A stretch of DNA of 64,000 bases from Babylonia areolata (GCF_041734735.1 NC_134879.1:7219810-7283809), one strand, 5' to 3'; numbered from the stretch's first letter, positions 1 to 11,125 are shown. Made by a program: numbers and translations. Notes: generated by a model from the sequence alone, not told the origin.

Positions 1-122
1 TTTTGCATTTTCAGGTTTAATTTCATAAATGTAATAATGTACATACGTTTTTACTATAAATGTTTGATGAGTATTGCTTTATCATGTAGTGTTGTAGCCT
101 GTGTGTTTCAATCGTTTGTCAT

Positions 123-159
<37 letters not shown>

Positions 160-467
160 CATTTGCTTCATCTTTCTAGTTTTGATCTGTGTGTGTTATG
201 TGGGGTGTTTCTTCAGGGAAATGCTTAGCAAGAACTTTTTTTTATGTAATGTCATGGTAGTTTGCATTATTTGATTGTTGATCTGTGTTCGGATGTGTAT
301 TGTGCTTGTAGGTGCGTGTATGTGTGTGTGTCACTGAGTGAGTGCGTGAGTAGTGTGTCTGGGTGTGCAGCTTGTGTTTGTTGGTACATGCGTGCGCGCG
401 CGCGCGCGTTTGTGTGTGTGTGTGTCTGTGTGTGCGCGCGCGCACGTTGTGTGTTTTGTATGTATGT
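1..467. repeat. Left flank with TG and CG microsatellites
   Basis: AT-rich start, then a (TG)n run near 125-158 and alternating purine-pyrimidine tracts with CG runs near 393-402 and 434-444. A (GTAT)n tract near 457-473 is the target into which LINE-A inserted. The short ORFs here translate to VCVCVC-type strings and are microsatellite artefacts. No gene is seen. Confidence 0.85.
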
Positions 468-1140
468 ATGTATCTACCGGCACTCCCACCGCTCCCTTCC
501 GGGACTGGTGAGGCGGGTGGCTAGACACCCTTATGGAGATCCGTAAAAGGACGTTGGCTCAGGAGAGCCACCGACGGCCATCTAGCTCCACCGTGCTGTG
601 TGCATGCCACACGCAGTTGGCCCCCGGGGTGTGTCTGCCCATGCATGCGAAGTCTGGATCCGGCAGAATCTGCGGAAGAAACCTATCGGTTCAACGGAGA
701 GGAAGGCGGTTACAGCAACGCACTGTGGAGTGCAGAGAGCAAGATGAGACACCGAAAGGATATCTTGGTCATCCACTGTATCCATGCTCATCCTCCAGTC
801 GTCTCGACTTAGTCTTGCCACTGGAAATTGGTGGACCCGGACGAGAGAGTGAGGTTGACGTTGCGCAACTCCTCTTCACTTTAAACAAACTCATCGCGCA
901 AGTCATCAGTCATCCAAAATGACCTTTCATCCTTCATCATTTCATCACCCCCAAGTCCTGTGGCGACAGGCGAGCGACGAAACGACAGGTGTGGGTACAC
1001 TGGCAGTCGCAGCCGCAGACCTGCACGCAACCGGCTCAGGCCATAGGGTCGTTCTCGTCGACAGGAGCAGCGATGGAGCTCGGCAGCCGTCTGAGCGTCT
1101 GAGCAGCCCTCTTTAGGAATGCACTGCTCACCTCCCTGGC

Positions 1141-2838
1141 ATGAGGAAGGGGCCAGAAAAAAAACACCTAAAAATTGCCTGCTCCATATCACCCTGGCCA
1201 GCATACCGCGGCTGGCGGGGACCCTACATCAGCAGTCGAAACAACAAGAAAAAAAAGAAAAAAACAAGGATCGTTCCTCTCACCATTGGTGCTTGGAACA
1301 TAAGGACTCTCCTGGACAGAGATAACGCGGACAGACCCCAAAGGAGAACGGCACTAGTTGCATCTGAACTCGCCAGATACAACATTGACATTGCAGCCTT
1401 GAGTGAGACTCGGCTTGCAGGCGAAGGCGAGCTCTGTGAACAGGGATCTGGTTACACCTTCTTCTGGAGTGGACGAGGAAGCGAAGAGCGACGTGAGGCT
1501 GGCGTTGGTTTTGCAGTAAAAACAGCACTTGTCAGCAAGCTAGCTGGAATCCCAAAGGGAGTCAATGATAGGCTTATGACCATGAAACTCCCACTGGCGT
1601 CTGACCAGAAGCACCTCACCATTGTCAGTGCCTACGCCCCAACCATGACCAACCCGGATGAAGTGAAGGCGAAGTTCTACGAGGACCTTCACTCTGTCAT
1701 TGCTGCTATCCCTAAAGCAGACAAGCTCATCATTCTTGGGGACTTCAATGCTAGAGTTGGCTCTGACTACATCTCCTGGGATGGAGTGATTGGAAAGCAC
1801 GGTGTGGGCCACTGCAACCCAAATGGATTGCTTTTGCTTCAGACCTGTGCAGAGCACGAACTGCTGATAACCAACACAGTTTTCTGCCTCCCTACCCGTA
1901 ACAGGACGTCATGGATGCACCCTCGCTCAAAGCATTGGCATCTCATCGATTATGTCATCATCAGGAAAAGGGATAGGCAAGATGTATGTGTGACAAAGAC
2001 CATGTGCGGCGCCGAGTGTTGGACAGACCATCGCCTTGTAGTCTCGAAGCTGAATATTCGAATCCAGCCCAAGAGACGCCCCCAAGGCCAGAAGGCTCCA
2101 AAACGGCTCAACATCGCTAAGCTGAAAAACATCACCATCAAACAGTCCTTTGTAGAGCTGCTGGAAGATCGTCTGGAATCCGCCTCTCTGGACAACCAGA
2201 ATGTGGAGTCTGACTGGAGGACCCTGCGTGAGCTGATCTATAGTACAGCTTCAGAGACCCTGGGACCCATAACCAGAAAGCACAAAGACTGGTTTGATGA
2301 AAACTGTGATGAAATCAAGCAGCTTCTGGATGAGAAATGCTGTCTGCATCAAGCCTACCTGAGCAACCCAAAGTCCACATCAAAAAAGGATGCGTACGAT
2401 GCCATCCGCAGGACTGTTCAGCAAAAGTTACGCCAGATGCAGGATAAGTGGCTGAGTGACAAAGCTGATGAGATCCAGGGATATGCTGACAGGCACGATA
2501 TGAAGAGGTTCTATGATGCCTTAAAAGAAGTCTACGGCCCCACATCCTCAGGATCATCCCCCCTCCTCAGTGCAGATGGGAATACCTTGATCACTGAGAA
2601 GGAGAAAATTCTTGAACGCTGGGCTGAGCACTTCAACAGTGTCTTAAATCTCCCTTCCTCCATAAATGATGAAGCCATAGACCGTCTCCCACAAGTCCCC
2701 ATCAACGAAGCACTGGACGATCCGCCAACACCTCTTGAGACCCAGAAAGCAATCCGTCTGCTATCCAGTGGCAAAGCACCTGGCTCAGACTCCATACCAG
2801 CAGAGGTCTACAAGGATGGAGGCACTGTGCTGACTGAG
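1141..2838 (+). CDS. LINE-A ORF, part 1: endonuclease and start of RT
   Basis: Codons 1-566 of the LINE-A polyprotein, which nicks target DNA and primes reverse transcription. APE-type endonuclease motifs are present in order: WNIRTL near residue 54, SETR near 90, SAYAP near 162, GDFNARVG near 200, IDYV near 267 and TDHRLV near 298. The linker leads into RT motif 0/1 with GKAPGSDSIPAEVYK near 545-560. The last native codons are L-T-E at 2830-2838; the frame then runs into LINE-I sequence and stops at 2863-2865. The start ATG at 1141 is the first in frame ahead of a basic K-rich stretch; a later start is possible. No stop or frameshift is seen within this part, unlike the other LINEs in the window except the LINE-C copy at 53.3-54.7 kb. 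Confidence 0.88.
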
Positions 2839-2852
2839 ATAATTTGTTCTCG

Positions 2853-3231
2853 CGTTGTTGTTTAATTATTGAATTATTAGTGAATCACAGAGAGGGCCCA
2901 AAATGTGTAGAACACCGGGTAAAAACCGCACTATGATGACCGTTGGGTTATGTAATGACAGCGGACCCGTCTCGAGTGGCTGGCGAGCAAGCAGGCAGGA
3001 TTCGAATGGGTGTAGATACAAATGTGTATCTGAAAACTGGGTGTTAAAACCACCCAGTCAGTCAGTGTAAAAGTCTACCAGGTGTTAAAACCACCACTGG
3101 TTATTTTAACGGACAGTCTACAAGCTTCAAAACAGATAAGTAATTTTTCTGTGATTTTGATTAATAATTTGTCATCACGTTATTGTTTAATCTTTGAATT
3201 ATTAGTAAATTATTGAGAGGGCTCAATATTT
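2853..3231 (+). repeat. Two diverged 5' monomers of LINE-I
   Basis: The stretch at 2853-2906 (TTTAATTATTGAATTATTAG then GAGAGGGCCCA) recurs at 3178-3231 with scattered differences (TTTAATCTTTGAATTATTAG then GAGAGGGCTCA), a spacing of about 325 bp. This looks like tandem 5' UTR monomers, an arrangement known in several LINE families where each monomer carries promoter activity. The promoter role is inference. Confidence 0.6.
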
Positions 3232-3527
3232 CAGAATAACCTTTATTTTTCTGCAAAATAGAATCTGCTATGAAACAATACCCATATGCACCCTTCCACT
3301 GGCAAAGAGGAGACAACCCGACAAAAATCCCCAATCCCACGGCTTTCATACAGTACCAATGGGATGAATGGCTGTTGGGTTAAACAGTCACTAACTGTAT
3401 GCAGTCTGGCCTTAGGGCGACACCAGGCTGATGGACTCCACACAGATGGCCATCCATTGCCCTTCCCTGATAAGAAGCTCTGTCAGGGTGACCGAATATT
3501 TTCCCTCACCACATAGAACACCTTTCT

Positions 3528-6500
3528 ATGGATACTAAAAAAACCCTGTCTCGCGTGCACCTCGGGGATCAGCTGCATAGCACGAGACATAAATTCAGAT
3601 CCCCAAAACCCCAAAACAGGCGTGGCAAAAGAGGCGGGAAAAGATTGTGCTTAGGTAGCAGAATGACAAAAGCAGAGCGGCTGTCAAAGAAATTCTTTAG
3701 AATCGGCAGTTGGAATTGTTCCAGCGCAAGAATGAGAATCTCAACAATTGAGAAATTGGCATATGATTTTGACATTCTATGTCTCCTAGAGACCAGGACA
3801 AGTGCAGACAGACCAATACATTTTGAGAATTTCACAGTCTTTCAAAGGAATGAAGGAAGAGGGGTAGCAATCATACTGAACAAAAACCTAAAAAAACAAA
3901 GTTTCCACCATAAATCTAGAGAAATGGTGTAGCAACTCATGTGAATTAGTGGGGGTGCGTCTTGAAAAACCTGACGGAGTTCACAAAAGCATCATGCTCA
4001 TCAATGCCTATGTTCACCCAGGAACCTGCACAACAAAAGAGGATTGGGCCTTTTTAGAGGAAATAGAGAACGAACTTGGAGACTCAGTCATTATCTGTGG
4101 AGACCTTAATGCAAGATCGAAGTTATGGGACCAGCGGAACACCAACCCACAAGGACTAGCACTTGAAGGAATGATAGGGGAAATTCTTCTTAGCCCTTTA
4201 ACAACCACATCCCAACTCGCCTTGGAACAAGACAAGGGGACAGTGACAGTGTGATCGACATCGCTCTAACATCTTCAAAATTCAGAGCAGAAATGAATGC
4301 AGAGACGCTTCCATACCAAGGCAGCGACCACCTCCCGGTAGCTTTCAGTCTACAGAAACTGTCAGATAAACCCTGTATGAAACTGCGTGATCCATTTCAG
4401 TATGAAACCAAAGAGACAACCATCATCGAAAAATTAAGACGCAGAAGAAACAAAAGAACGGCACTGAACAGGATGCAAACTATTCAGCCCCCATGGTGGA
4501 ATACCGACACAGAGATAGCCTGGATAGAAAAACATGCGGCTGTCAAACTTTGGCAAAAAGAAAAAACAAAACCATCTCCGGACAAAGATATTGAAACAAA
4601 AATGAAAGAAAAAACTAAACAGTTTGAAGTCATTGCTGAAGAGGCCAAAAGTGACAAGTGGAAACAGTTTTGCGAGGCACTCAGTTATGACACAACATTG
4701 ACAGAGTTCTGGCAATTTTATCGTCGCATGGAAGGGAAAACGTGCACAACAACAACCCCAGACATGTTAGACACTGACGGAACCAAGCTTAAGACAAATG
4801 AAGAAAAAGGATCTGCCTTGCTCAAACGTTTCATACAACAGAGTGATCAAAGAAACTTAGATGAGAAAAAGAAATATGTTGAGGAGTTAAACCAAACCCT
4901 ATGCAGACTGGACCTGATGATGACTTGACAATGGATGATCTAAACGAGGCAATAGCTAAATGCAAGAAAGAATCGGCTCCTGGCCCAGACAAAGTTCGTT
5001 ACTCAGACATCAAGGAGCTATCGGAAGAAGACAGAAGCAAACTTTTCAATCTATATCAAAACAGTTTCCACAATGGACAGGTGCCGGAGGACTGGACACA
5101 CAGCTTCTTAAAACCTATACCAAAACCAGGAAAGGACCATCGTCAGGTAAGCGGCTACCGGATCCTAACCATGCAAAACATTGCTGGAAAGCTCATGGAA
5201 CGCATGATAGCCAGGAAACTTGCAAGGGATCTTGAACACAGGCACATTCTCCCTTCGCATCAAGGTGGTTACAGAACAGGCAAGTCCACATGGGAAAATG
5301 CAGCTGCTTTTGCATATGAGGTGTATGAAGGATTTCAAAGAAAAGAAGAAACACTAGCAGTAGCAATTGACCTTAAAGATGCCTACAATAAAGTCCAGTT
5401 TGCGCACCTCATGGAGCTGCTACTAAGGTATGGAGTAAGTTTGACACTGACAAGATGGATAGCAGCAGCGCTACAGGAAAGAACCGTCGTCCTACGCCTC
5501 GGAGATTGGATGTCTGCACCTTCTAAACTATCCATGGGACTGCCACAAGGGTCTCCGCTCTCTCCTGTCCTCTACAATGTCTACACGAAGGGCCTTGCAG
5601 ACTTAAACAACAATGGAATTGCTCGGGTGCTTACCCTTGCGGATGATGGCCTGGTCTTCAAAACTTCGAAAGATGCTCAGGAAAGAACTAAAGCCGTCCA
5701 GAAACAACTAAACAATATTGCTCAATGGTGCAAAGACACAGGATCTTCCATCAATCCAGCGAAAGCCAAACGTTGCTGTGCACCCTCAACAACAAAACCG
5801 CGAGCAAATCACCACCTTCTGTGTCATTCGATGGGATTCAAATTGAGAAAACTGAATGCCTACGCTACCTAGGAATACACTTCGACAGGATGCTGACCTT
5901 CAGAAAACATACGGAAAATACTGTTCTCAAATGCAAAAAGGGCCTTTCAGTCTTAAAAGCAATGGCAACCAAAGGAATTGAACAACGCCACCTCTTCCTG
6001 CTATACCAATCACTCGTCCTCAGTGTGATCGACTGCGGACTTGGGCTAACAACACCGTCTCAAAGCAACCTCCTAAAATTAGAAAGAGTACAAAATGAAG
6101 CTATGAGGCTGATCCTTGGAACAACAACAAAAAAACGCCCACAGAAACCATGCGATACCTGCTTGACCTTCCTTCAGTGCAGGCCAGAAACAAGTTAGAA
6201 CAGGTCAAGACCGACTTCAAAGCATTAAAAAACCCTCAAAACCCACTGCATGACGCAGTCAAAGAACTAAAAGGCAGCCGTGTAGGACGAGGAAGATCAT
6301 GGATGGGGCAAGCAGAAGACACAATCCAGCTAGTATGCCGACTACAAGACCTGAAAGAAACAAAAGAATGGGAGAAAAACCCCGAAAACCTCAACCATCT
6401 ATTCAACACAGTCATTTCACCCACTCTAGGAAGACATTGTCGGGAATGGCCAGAGGGCAAAACTGATGCGGAAGTGAAGCTACTTATAGAAGAAAACAGT

Positions 6501-7154
6501 AAAGAAGAGGACATCATCATATACACAAATGGCTCAGTCACCAAAGACCAGTCTGGTTGGGGATTCACTGCGAAACAAAATGGAAAAAACAATTTGGGAA
6601 GAGAATGCTGCCTACAAAGTCACAACCTCCAGCCTAACGATGGAAGTTGAAGCTGCGACACATGCCCTCCAGTGGCTATCGTCCATCCATACGCCCGGAA
6701 ACCAACATGCCATGATTCTAACGACTCAATGAACCTCATACAGAAAATTGAAAACGGAATGGGAAGCCCAGAGTGGCATAAGGCAATGCGCAACTTTCAG
6801 ATTAAAAAACTCACATGGTCATACTGCCCGGGACATGCAGGTGTTAAGGGAAATGAGCGAGCTGACAGACTTGCTGGTAACGCAACACCAACGAGCGGCC
6901 TACATCTAGGAAAATCGGAAATCCTCAGAAAAGTCAAAGAATACCAAAAAGAACAGGTACAAGGCCATCACACCATCGATCGCCTCAAAGAAATAAAAGC
7001 AGAGAGAGGGAGCGGCCGCAAGTCTAGCATGAAAGGTAGAGCACGATGCTTTGTAAATCAAACAAATATCGGCATCATTTCCAAACCAACATTGCGCAAA
7101 TTTCTTCAAAACGGAACAGAGTCTCTGTGGGCCTTTCCAAATACAATAGACTGA
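3528..7154 (+). pseudogene. LINE-I coding region: endonuclease, RT and RNase H, frameshifted
   Basis: Homology runs continuously but changes frame about six or seven times (near 3930, 4240, 4910, 5800, 6160, 6600 and 6730). Endonuclease motifs: GSWNCSS (near 3705), LLETR (3783), INAYVHP (4000), CGDLNARSKLW (4097) and GSDHLPV (4320). RT motifs: APGPDKVRY (4978), FLKPIPKPGKDHRQVSGYR (5105), AIDLKDAYNKV (5368), GLPQGSPLSP (5537) and LADDG (5636), where most relatives have F or Y before ADD. RNase H follows: YTNGSV near 6523, with N in place of the usual catalytic D, then the WSYCPGHAGVKGNERADRLAG block near 6818. It cannot make a functional protein as it stands. Confidence 0.85.
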
Positions 7155-7341
7155 GCAACACACTAGACGCCACGTTCTTGGCATCAGAGATCTTTTCCCA
7201 TCCCTCATGCGGCCAGTCAGTGGCAGCCTCTGTGCGTGTGTGTATGTGTGTGTTTGTGTGTATGTGTGGGTCTGTGCTTTTGAGTGCGTTTGTGAATGCG
7301 CGAGAGTGTAAGTGTACACAAGTGTCAGGAGAGATCTGTGT

Positions 7342-7384
<43 letters not shown>

Positions 7385-7570
7385 GGGAGGTGGGAGTGCG
7401 GGGGGAGGTGGGGTAGAGGATGAGGTATGTGAGTGTATGCATGCCTACACTGTGGGAGCAACAGGATATTGGAACGTATATATATATCTATACATGCGTG
7501 TGGGGTTGGGGGTGGGAGATATGGGCGTATGTGTGTGTGCTTGTACAAGTAAGTGTTCATCTCTGTGAGT

Positions 7571-7631
<61 letters not shown>

Positions 7632-7706
7632 TGTGTGCCGTGGAAGCTGCGATACGTAGACTAGAAATGAGTGTGTGGAGGAAGGGGGTAGAGGAGGTGC
7701 AAGGTA

Positions 7707-7741
<35 letters not shown>

Positions 7742-8053
7742 GGAGCTCATGTACGTTTATATGTATTTGACTGTGCTTTCATATCTGTGAAACTGCATGT
7801 TTGGTGCATTTCTGTTATGCATGTGTGGGTGTATGTGTGAATGTGTGTCTTCATGTTTTACATTTATTCGCTTATTTATCACCATTGTTGTCTTATTAAT
7901 TTTTTTTTTTTTAATTATTATCATTTTATTAGTATTACTGTTATTATTACTACTACCTTTTTCTATATTATAATTATTATTTATTTATTTATTTATGTAA
8001 GCTTATCTATTATTTATTCCCCCATTTTTGTTTGTTTTTGTTTTTGTTTTTTT
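7155..8053. repeat. LINE-I 3' UTR with TG and AT-rich tracts
   Basis: Long (TG)n runs lie near 7343-7382, 7575-7626 and 7709-7740. A T-rich section with ATT/TTA runs follows (7860-8053). Similar TG then T-rich sequence precedes the tail copy at 38,833, suggesting that copy is a longer 3' fragment of the same family. No coding potential apart from microsatellite frames. Confidence 0.7.
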
Positions 8054-8188
8054 CTCAAGGCCTGACTAAGCGCGTTGGGTTACGCTGCTGGTCAGGCATC
8101 TGCTTGGCAGATGTGGTGTAGCGTATATGGTTTTGTCCGAACGCAGTGACGCCTCCTTGAGCTACTGAAACTGAAATTGAAACTGAAA
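8054..8188 (+). mobile_element. LINE-I conserved 3' tail (shared with short copies)
   Basis: Starts CTCAAGGCCTGACTAAG, contains GGTGTAGCGTATATGG and CGAACGCAGTGACGCCTCC, and ends with a short CTGAAA/CTGAAATTGAAA array against the target duplication. Near-identical segments lie at 38,833-38,940, 45,825-45,955 and, cut short, 49,349-49,424. A tail with simple-repeat end shared by a LINE and short elements is the pattern of LINE-SINE pairs, in which the LINE enzyme recognises the common 3' end. Confidence 0.75.
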
Positions 8189-8197
8189 CTGACTGAG

Positions 8198-9829
8198 AAG
8201 CTCCATCAGCTGTACTCACTCATGTGGAAAGAAGAGACGATCCCCCAGGATTTCAAAGATGCATCTATCATTCACTTGTACAAGCGAAAGGGGAACCGGC
8301 AAGCCTGTGATAACCATCGGGGCATTTCCTTGCTCTCCATCGCAGGCAAAGTACTTGCCAGGATCCTACTAAACCGCCTCACAGCACACCTTCACCAAGG
8401 TCATGTGCCTGAGAGCCAATGTGGATTCCGGAAAGAGCGCGGATCCACCGACATGGTGTTTGCTGCAAGGCAGCTGCAAGAGAAATGTCAGGAGCAAAAT
8501 GCTGATCTGTTCTCCACCTATGTCGACCTCACCAAGGCCTTCGACACCGTGAGTAGAGAGGGACTGTGGAAGATCATGGCCAAGTACGGATGCCCTCGGA
8601 AATTTATTTCCTTGGTCAGCCAATTCCATGAAGGCATGCAGGCTCGAGTCCAGGACAAAGGCGAAACATCTGCTCCTTTTGCTGTCAAAAATGGTGTCAA
8701 GCAAGGCTGCGTCCTGGCTCCAACGCTGTTCAGCCTCATGTTCTCTGCAATGCTTACTGATGCCTTCAGAGATGGCGATGTTGGAATCGGCCTAAAGTAC
8801 CGAACAGATGGCAAGTTGTTTAACCTCAGAAGGCTTCAAGCAAAAACGAAGGTCATGACAGACATCATCAGAGACTTTTTGTTTGCTGATGATTGTGCCC
8901 TCAACACTGGATCTGAAGCTGACATGCAACTCAGCGTCGACAAGTTTGCCACTGCCAGCAGGAACTTCGGCCTTACCATCAGCACGAGGAAAACTGAAGT
9001 TCTCCATCAGCCAGCCCCAGGGAAACCCTACGTTGAGCCCAACATCACAGTCAACGGTCAGAGACTCAGTGCGGTGGAGCGGTTCACATACCTTGGCAGC
9101 ACACTGTCACGAAATGCGACCATCGACGATGAAGTGAACGTCAGGATTGCAAGAGCAAGCGCAACTTTTGGTAGACTCAATGCAAATCTCTGGAACAGAA
9201 GAGGCATTAGTCTTGAGACCAAGCTAAAGGTCTACAGAGCAGTAGTTCTCCCCACACTACTGTACGCCTGCGAAACTTGGACAGTGTACCAACAACATGC
9301 CAAGAAGCTGAACCACTTCCACACAACATGCCTCAGGAAGCTACTGAACATCAAGTGGCAAGACAAGACCCCAGACACAGAGGTGCTCGCAAAAGCCACC
9401 CTTCCCAGCATCTTCACCATCCTGATGCAGTCCCAGCTTTGCTGGGCTGGACACGTGGCGCGCATACCAGACCATCGGCTGCCCAAAAGGCTCTTCTATG
9501 GCGAGCTGCAACAAGGGAAGAGATCACACGGAGGTCAGAAGAAGCGCTTCAGAGATACTCTGAAAGTCTCTCTGAAAGCGTTTGATATCAACCCTGACTC
9601 CTGGGAGGAATCTGCAGTGGACCGTGACAAATGGCGCGCTGCTGTGCACAAAGGTGCCAAGTTGTGCGAGGCCAACAGGACTGCTGCAGCTGTTCAGAAG
9701 AGGCAGGCCAGAAAGTCACGGGCAAACAAGCTCCCTGACAATGGTATGCCTGTCTTTGTCTGCCCCAACTGTCAGCGAACATTTCGTGCGCAGATTGGAC
9801 TATTCAGCCATCTGCGCATTCACAGATAG
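8198..9829 (+). CDS. LINE-A ORF, part 2: RT and C-terminal zinc finger
   Basis: Continues the LINE-A frame exactly after the duplicated CTGACTGAG (K-L-H-Q from 8198), 543 codons to the stop ending at 9829. RT motifs: RGISLLSIAGKVLARILLNRL, QCGFRKERGSTDMVF, YVDLTKAFDTV, GVKQGCVLAPTLF, FADDCALN (near 8881, catalytic DD), TRKTEVL and FTYLGSTLS. The C-terminal domain holds TLLYACETWTVY and RLPKRLFYGELQQGK and ends in a C2H2 finger, CPNCQRTFRAQIGLFSHLRIH (9757-9819). The ATG at 8177 that would begin a free-standing ORF lies in LINE-I tail sequence and is not native. No stop or frameshift is seen, so the element was probably coding-competent when LINE-I landed in it. Confidence 0.88.
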   Translation, partial: KLHQLYSLMWKEETIPQDFKDASIIHLYKRKGNRQACDNHRGISLLSIAGKVLARILLNRLTAHLHQGHVPESQCGFRKERGSTDMVFAARQLQEKCQEQNADLFSTYVDLTKAFDTVSREGLWKIMAKYGCPRKFISLVSQFHEGMQARVQDKGETSAPFAVKNGVKQGCVLAPTLFSLMFSAMLTDAFRDGDVGIGLKYRTDGKLFNLRRLQAKTKVMTDIIRDFLFADDCALNTGSEADMQLSVDKFATASRNFGLTISTRKTEVLHQPAPGKPYVEPNITVNGQRLSAVERFTYLGSTLSRNATIDDEVNVRIARASATFGRLNANLWNRRGISLETKLKVYRAVVLPTLLYACETWTVYQQHAKKLNHFHTTCLRKLLNIKWQDKTPDTEVLAKATLPSIFTILMQSQLCWAGHVARIPDHRLPKRLFYGELQQGKRSHGGQKKRFRDTLKVSLKAFDINPDSWEESAVDRDKWRAAVHKGAKLCEANRTAAAVQKRQARKSRANKLPDNGMPVFVCPNCQRTFRAQIGLFSHLRIHR

Positions 9830-9952
9830 ATTCATGAGCATCCTCCCCCCCCCCCCCTCCCCACCCCACCACCATCCTCCCCCCATCCCCCAGCTGGATG
9901 ACAACGATGGTCATCATCGATCTCGATGGACACACCACCACCATGTATCTAC

Positions 9953-10040
9953 GTATGTATGTATGTACTCGTATGTATGTATGTACCTACGTATATATGC
10001 ATGCGCATACGTGCTTGTGTTCTTTCAGTTTCAGTTGTCT
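9953..10040. repeat. GTAT tetranucleotide microsatellite flank
   Basis: GTAT/GTAC-type repeats, then CATGCGCATACG, continue the microsatellite that received LINE-A. The segment is short and non-coding. Confidence 0.8.
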
Positions 10041-10097
10041 ACTTTTTTGACTCAGTTGTGTAAACAAAGTGAGTCTATGTTTTAACCCGGTGTTCAG

Positions 10098-10134
<37 letters not shown>

Positions 10135-11125
10135 AGTGGTAAACTTTAACATTGCCATTTTCTCTGCAAATACTTTGTCAGTTGACACCAAATTAGGCAT
10201 AAAAATAGGGAAAATTCAGTTCTTTCCAGCCATCTTTTTTAAAACAATATTGCACCTCTGGGATGGGCACAAAAAATATTTTTAAAAAAGAAGCCAAATT
10301 ATATGCAAACTGCATTTACTGTTATATTTATATATATATTTTTTTTTAATTCTCTAAACTTTGCACTTTGATATGATATTCTGACACAACAAGAGCAGTC
10401 ATTTTTATCATTTTTTGTTCAAACAGGAACTTCTTTTGCTAAGCATGGAAGTTATATTTATTTTGCAAACGTTTTGGTGCAGATAGTAAACAAGGGAAAT
10501 TAATCTGTAATTAATGCTAGGGGACTTAATTTGCTTTAAACTGATCTTTCTCATCTTAAACATTACATTTTGAAATTATACTCAATACATAAAAAGCTTG
10601 TGTGTTTTACTCTCAGTGTACAGGGCTTTCACTATGTTCATTCGCCCAAGTGGTCCTTTTCGGAAAATACTAAAATCAATACAACGAGTGGACTTTATAG
10701 ATCTATTGGCTGAGCCCTGAAGGTCATGGGCAAAAATCAATTGCGTACACATATTTATACATATTCAAAGCGCGTGCTCATATTCTTCGCGAACGCGAAC
10801 GACGCCATTTTGTCTCAAGTTGTTGACCTGCCCCTTCAATCCATTCAATCGACAATACACGATAACATGTGATGGAAAGTTGGAAAAGGAGAACGTTAAA
10901 TATTTATTCAGAGAAAGATTTGTGAACGCCTCATCACTTACTGGATTATGCCCCAAACTGCCATAAAGATATCCATAGAATCAGTCGGAATTCACAGTTA
11001 AAAATAATAAACCATGAGAGTTAATACCCTTGAATTGATGAAACGCAAAAATTTCCAGTCTTGACTTTTCTCAAAATGAAGTCCTTTTCACTTCATACGA
11101 CGTTTAGAAGTACTTGTACTTGGCT

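Larger units (their letters stand above)
2839..8188 (+). mobile_element. LINE-I: RNase H-bearing LINE inserted in LINE-A
   Basis: A 5,350-bp insertion flanked by CTGACTGAG on both sides (2830-2838 and 8189-8197). It begins with a leader holding two diverged 5' monomers, then a degraded endonuclease-RT-RNase H coding region (3528-7154). A long 3' UTR full of TG microsatellites follows, and a conserved ~130-bp tail ends in CTGAAA-type repeats. A C-terminal RNase H domain in an APE-endonuclease LINE points to the I group (I/Nimb-like); the exact clade cannot be fixed by eye. Its 3' tail recurs as short separate copies at 38.8, 45.8 and 49.35 kb. Confidence 0.88.
478..9942 (+). mobile_element. 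LINE-A: complete non-LTR retrotransposon split by LINE-I
   Basis: An endonuclease/reverse transcriptase LINE whose outer ends are flanked by the identical 10-mer ATGTATCTAC (468-477 and 9943-9952), read as a target-site duplication in a GTAT microsatellite. The 5' leader is about 660 bp (478-1140). The single large ORF starts at 1141, is broken at 2838 by insertion of LINE-I and resumes at 8198. Removing the insert and one copy of its 9-bp duplication leaves about 4.1 kb. The 3' UTR after the stop at 9829 is about 110 bp, C-rich, and ends in CACCACCACC. Two related 3' ends lie at 13,050-13,371 (minus) and 48,210-48,990 (plus). The clade is uncertain: RTE-like by endonuclease and RT motifs, with an added C-terminal zinc finger. 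Confidence 0.9.

Noticed and set aside
533-922. 129-codon ORF ahead of the LINE-A endonuclease ORF, possible ORF1
   Set aside because: No coiled coil, RRM or zinc knuckle visible; lies in the leader and overlaps other equally long frames. Not supported as a gene.
7046-7840. VCVCVC-rich ORFs in and around TG runs (also 262-546, 38,313-38,633 and 48,117-48,223)
   Set aside because: Translations of TG/AC microsatellites.
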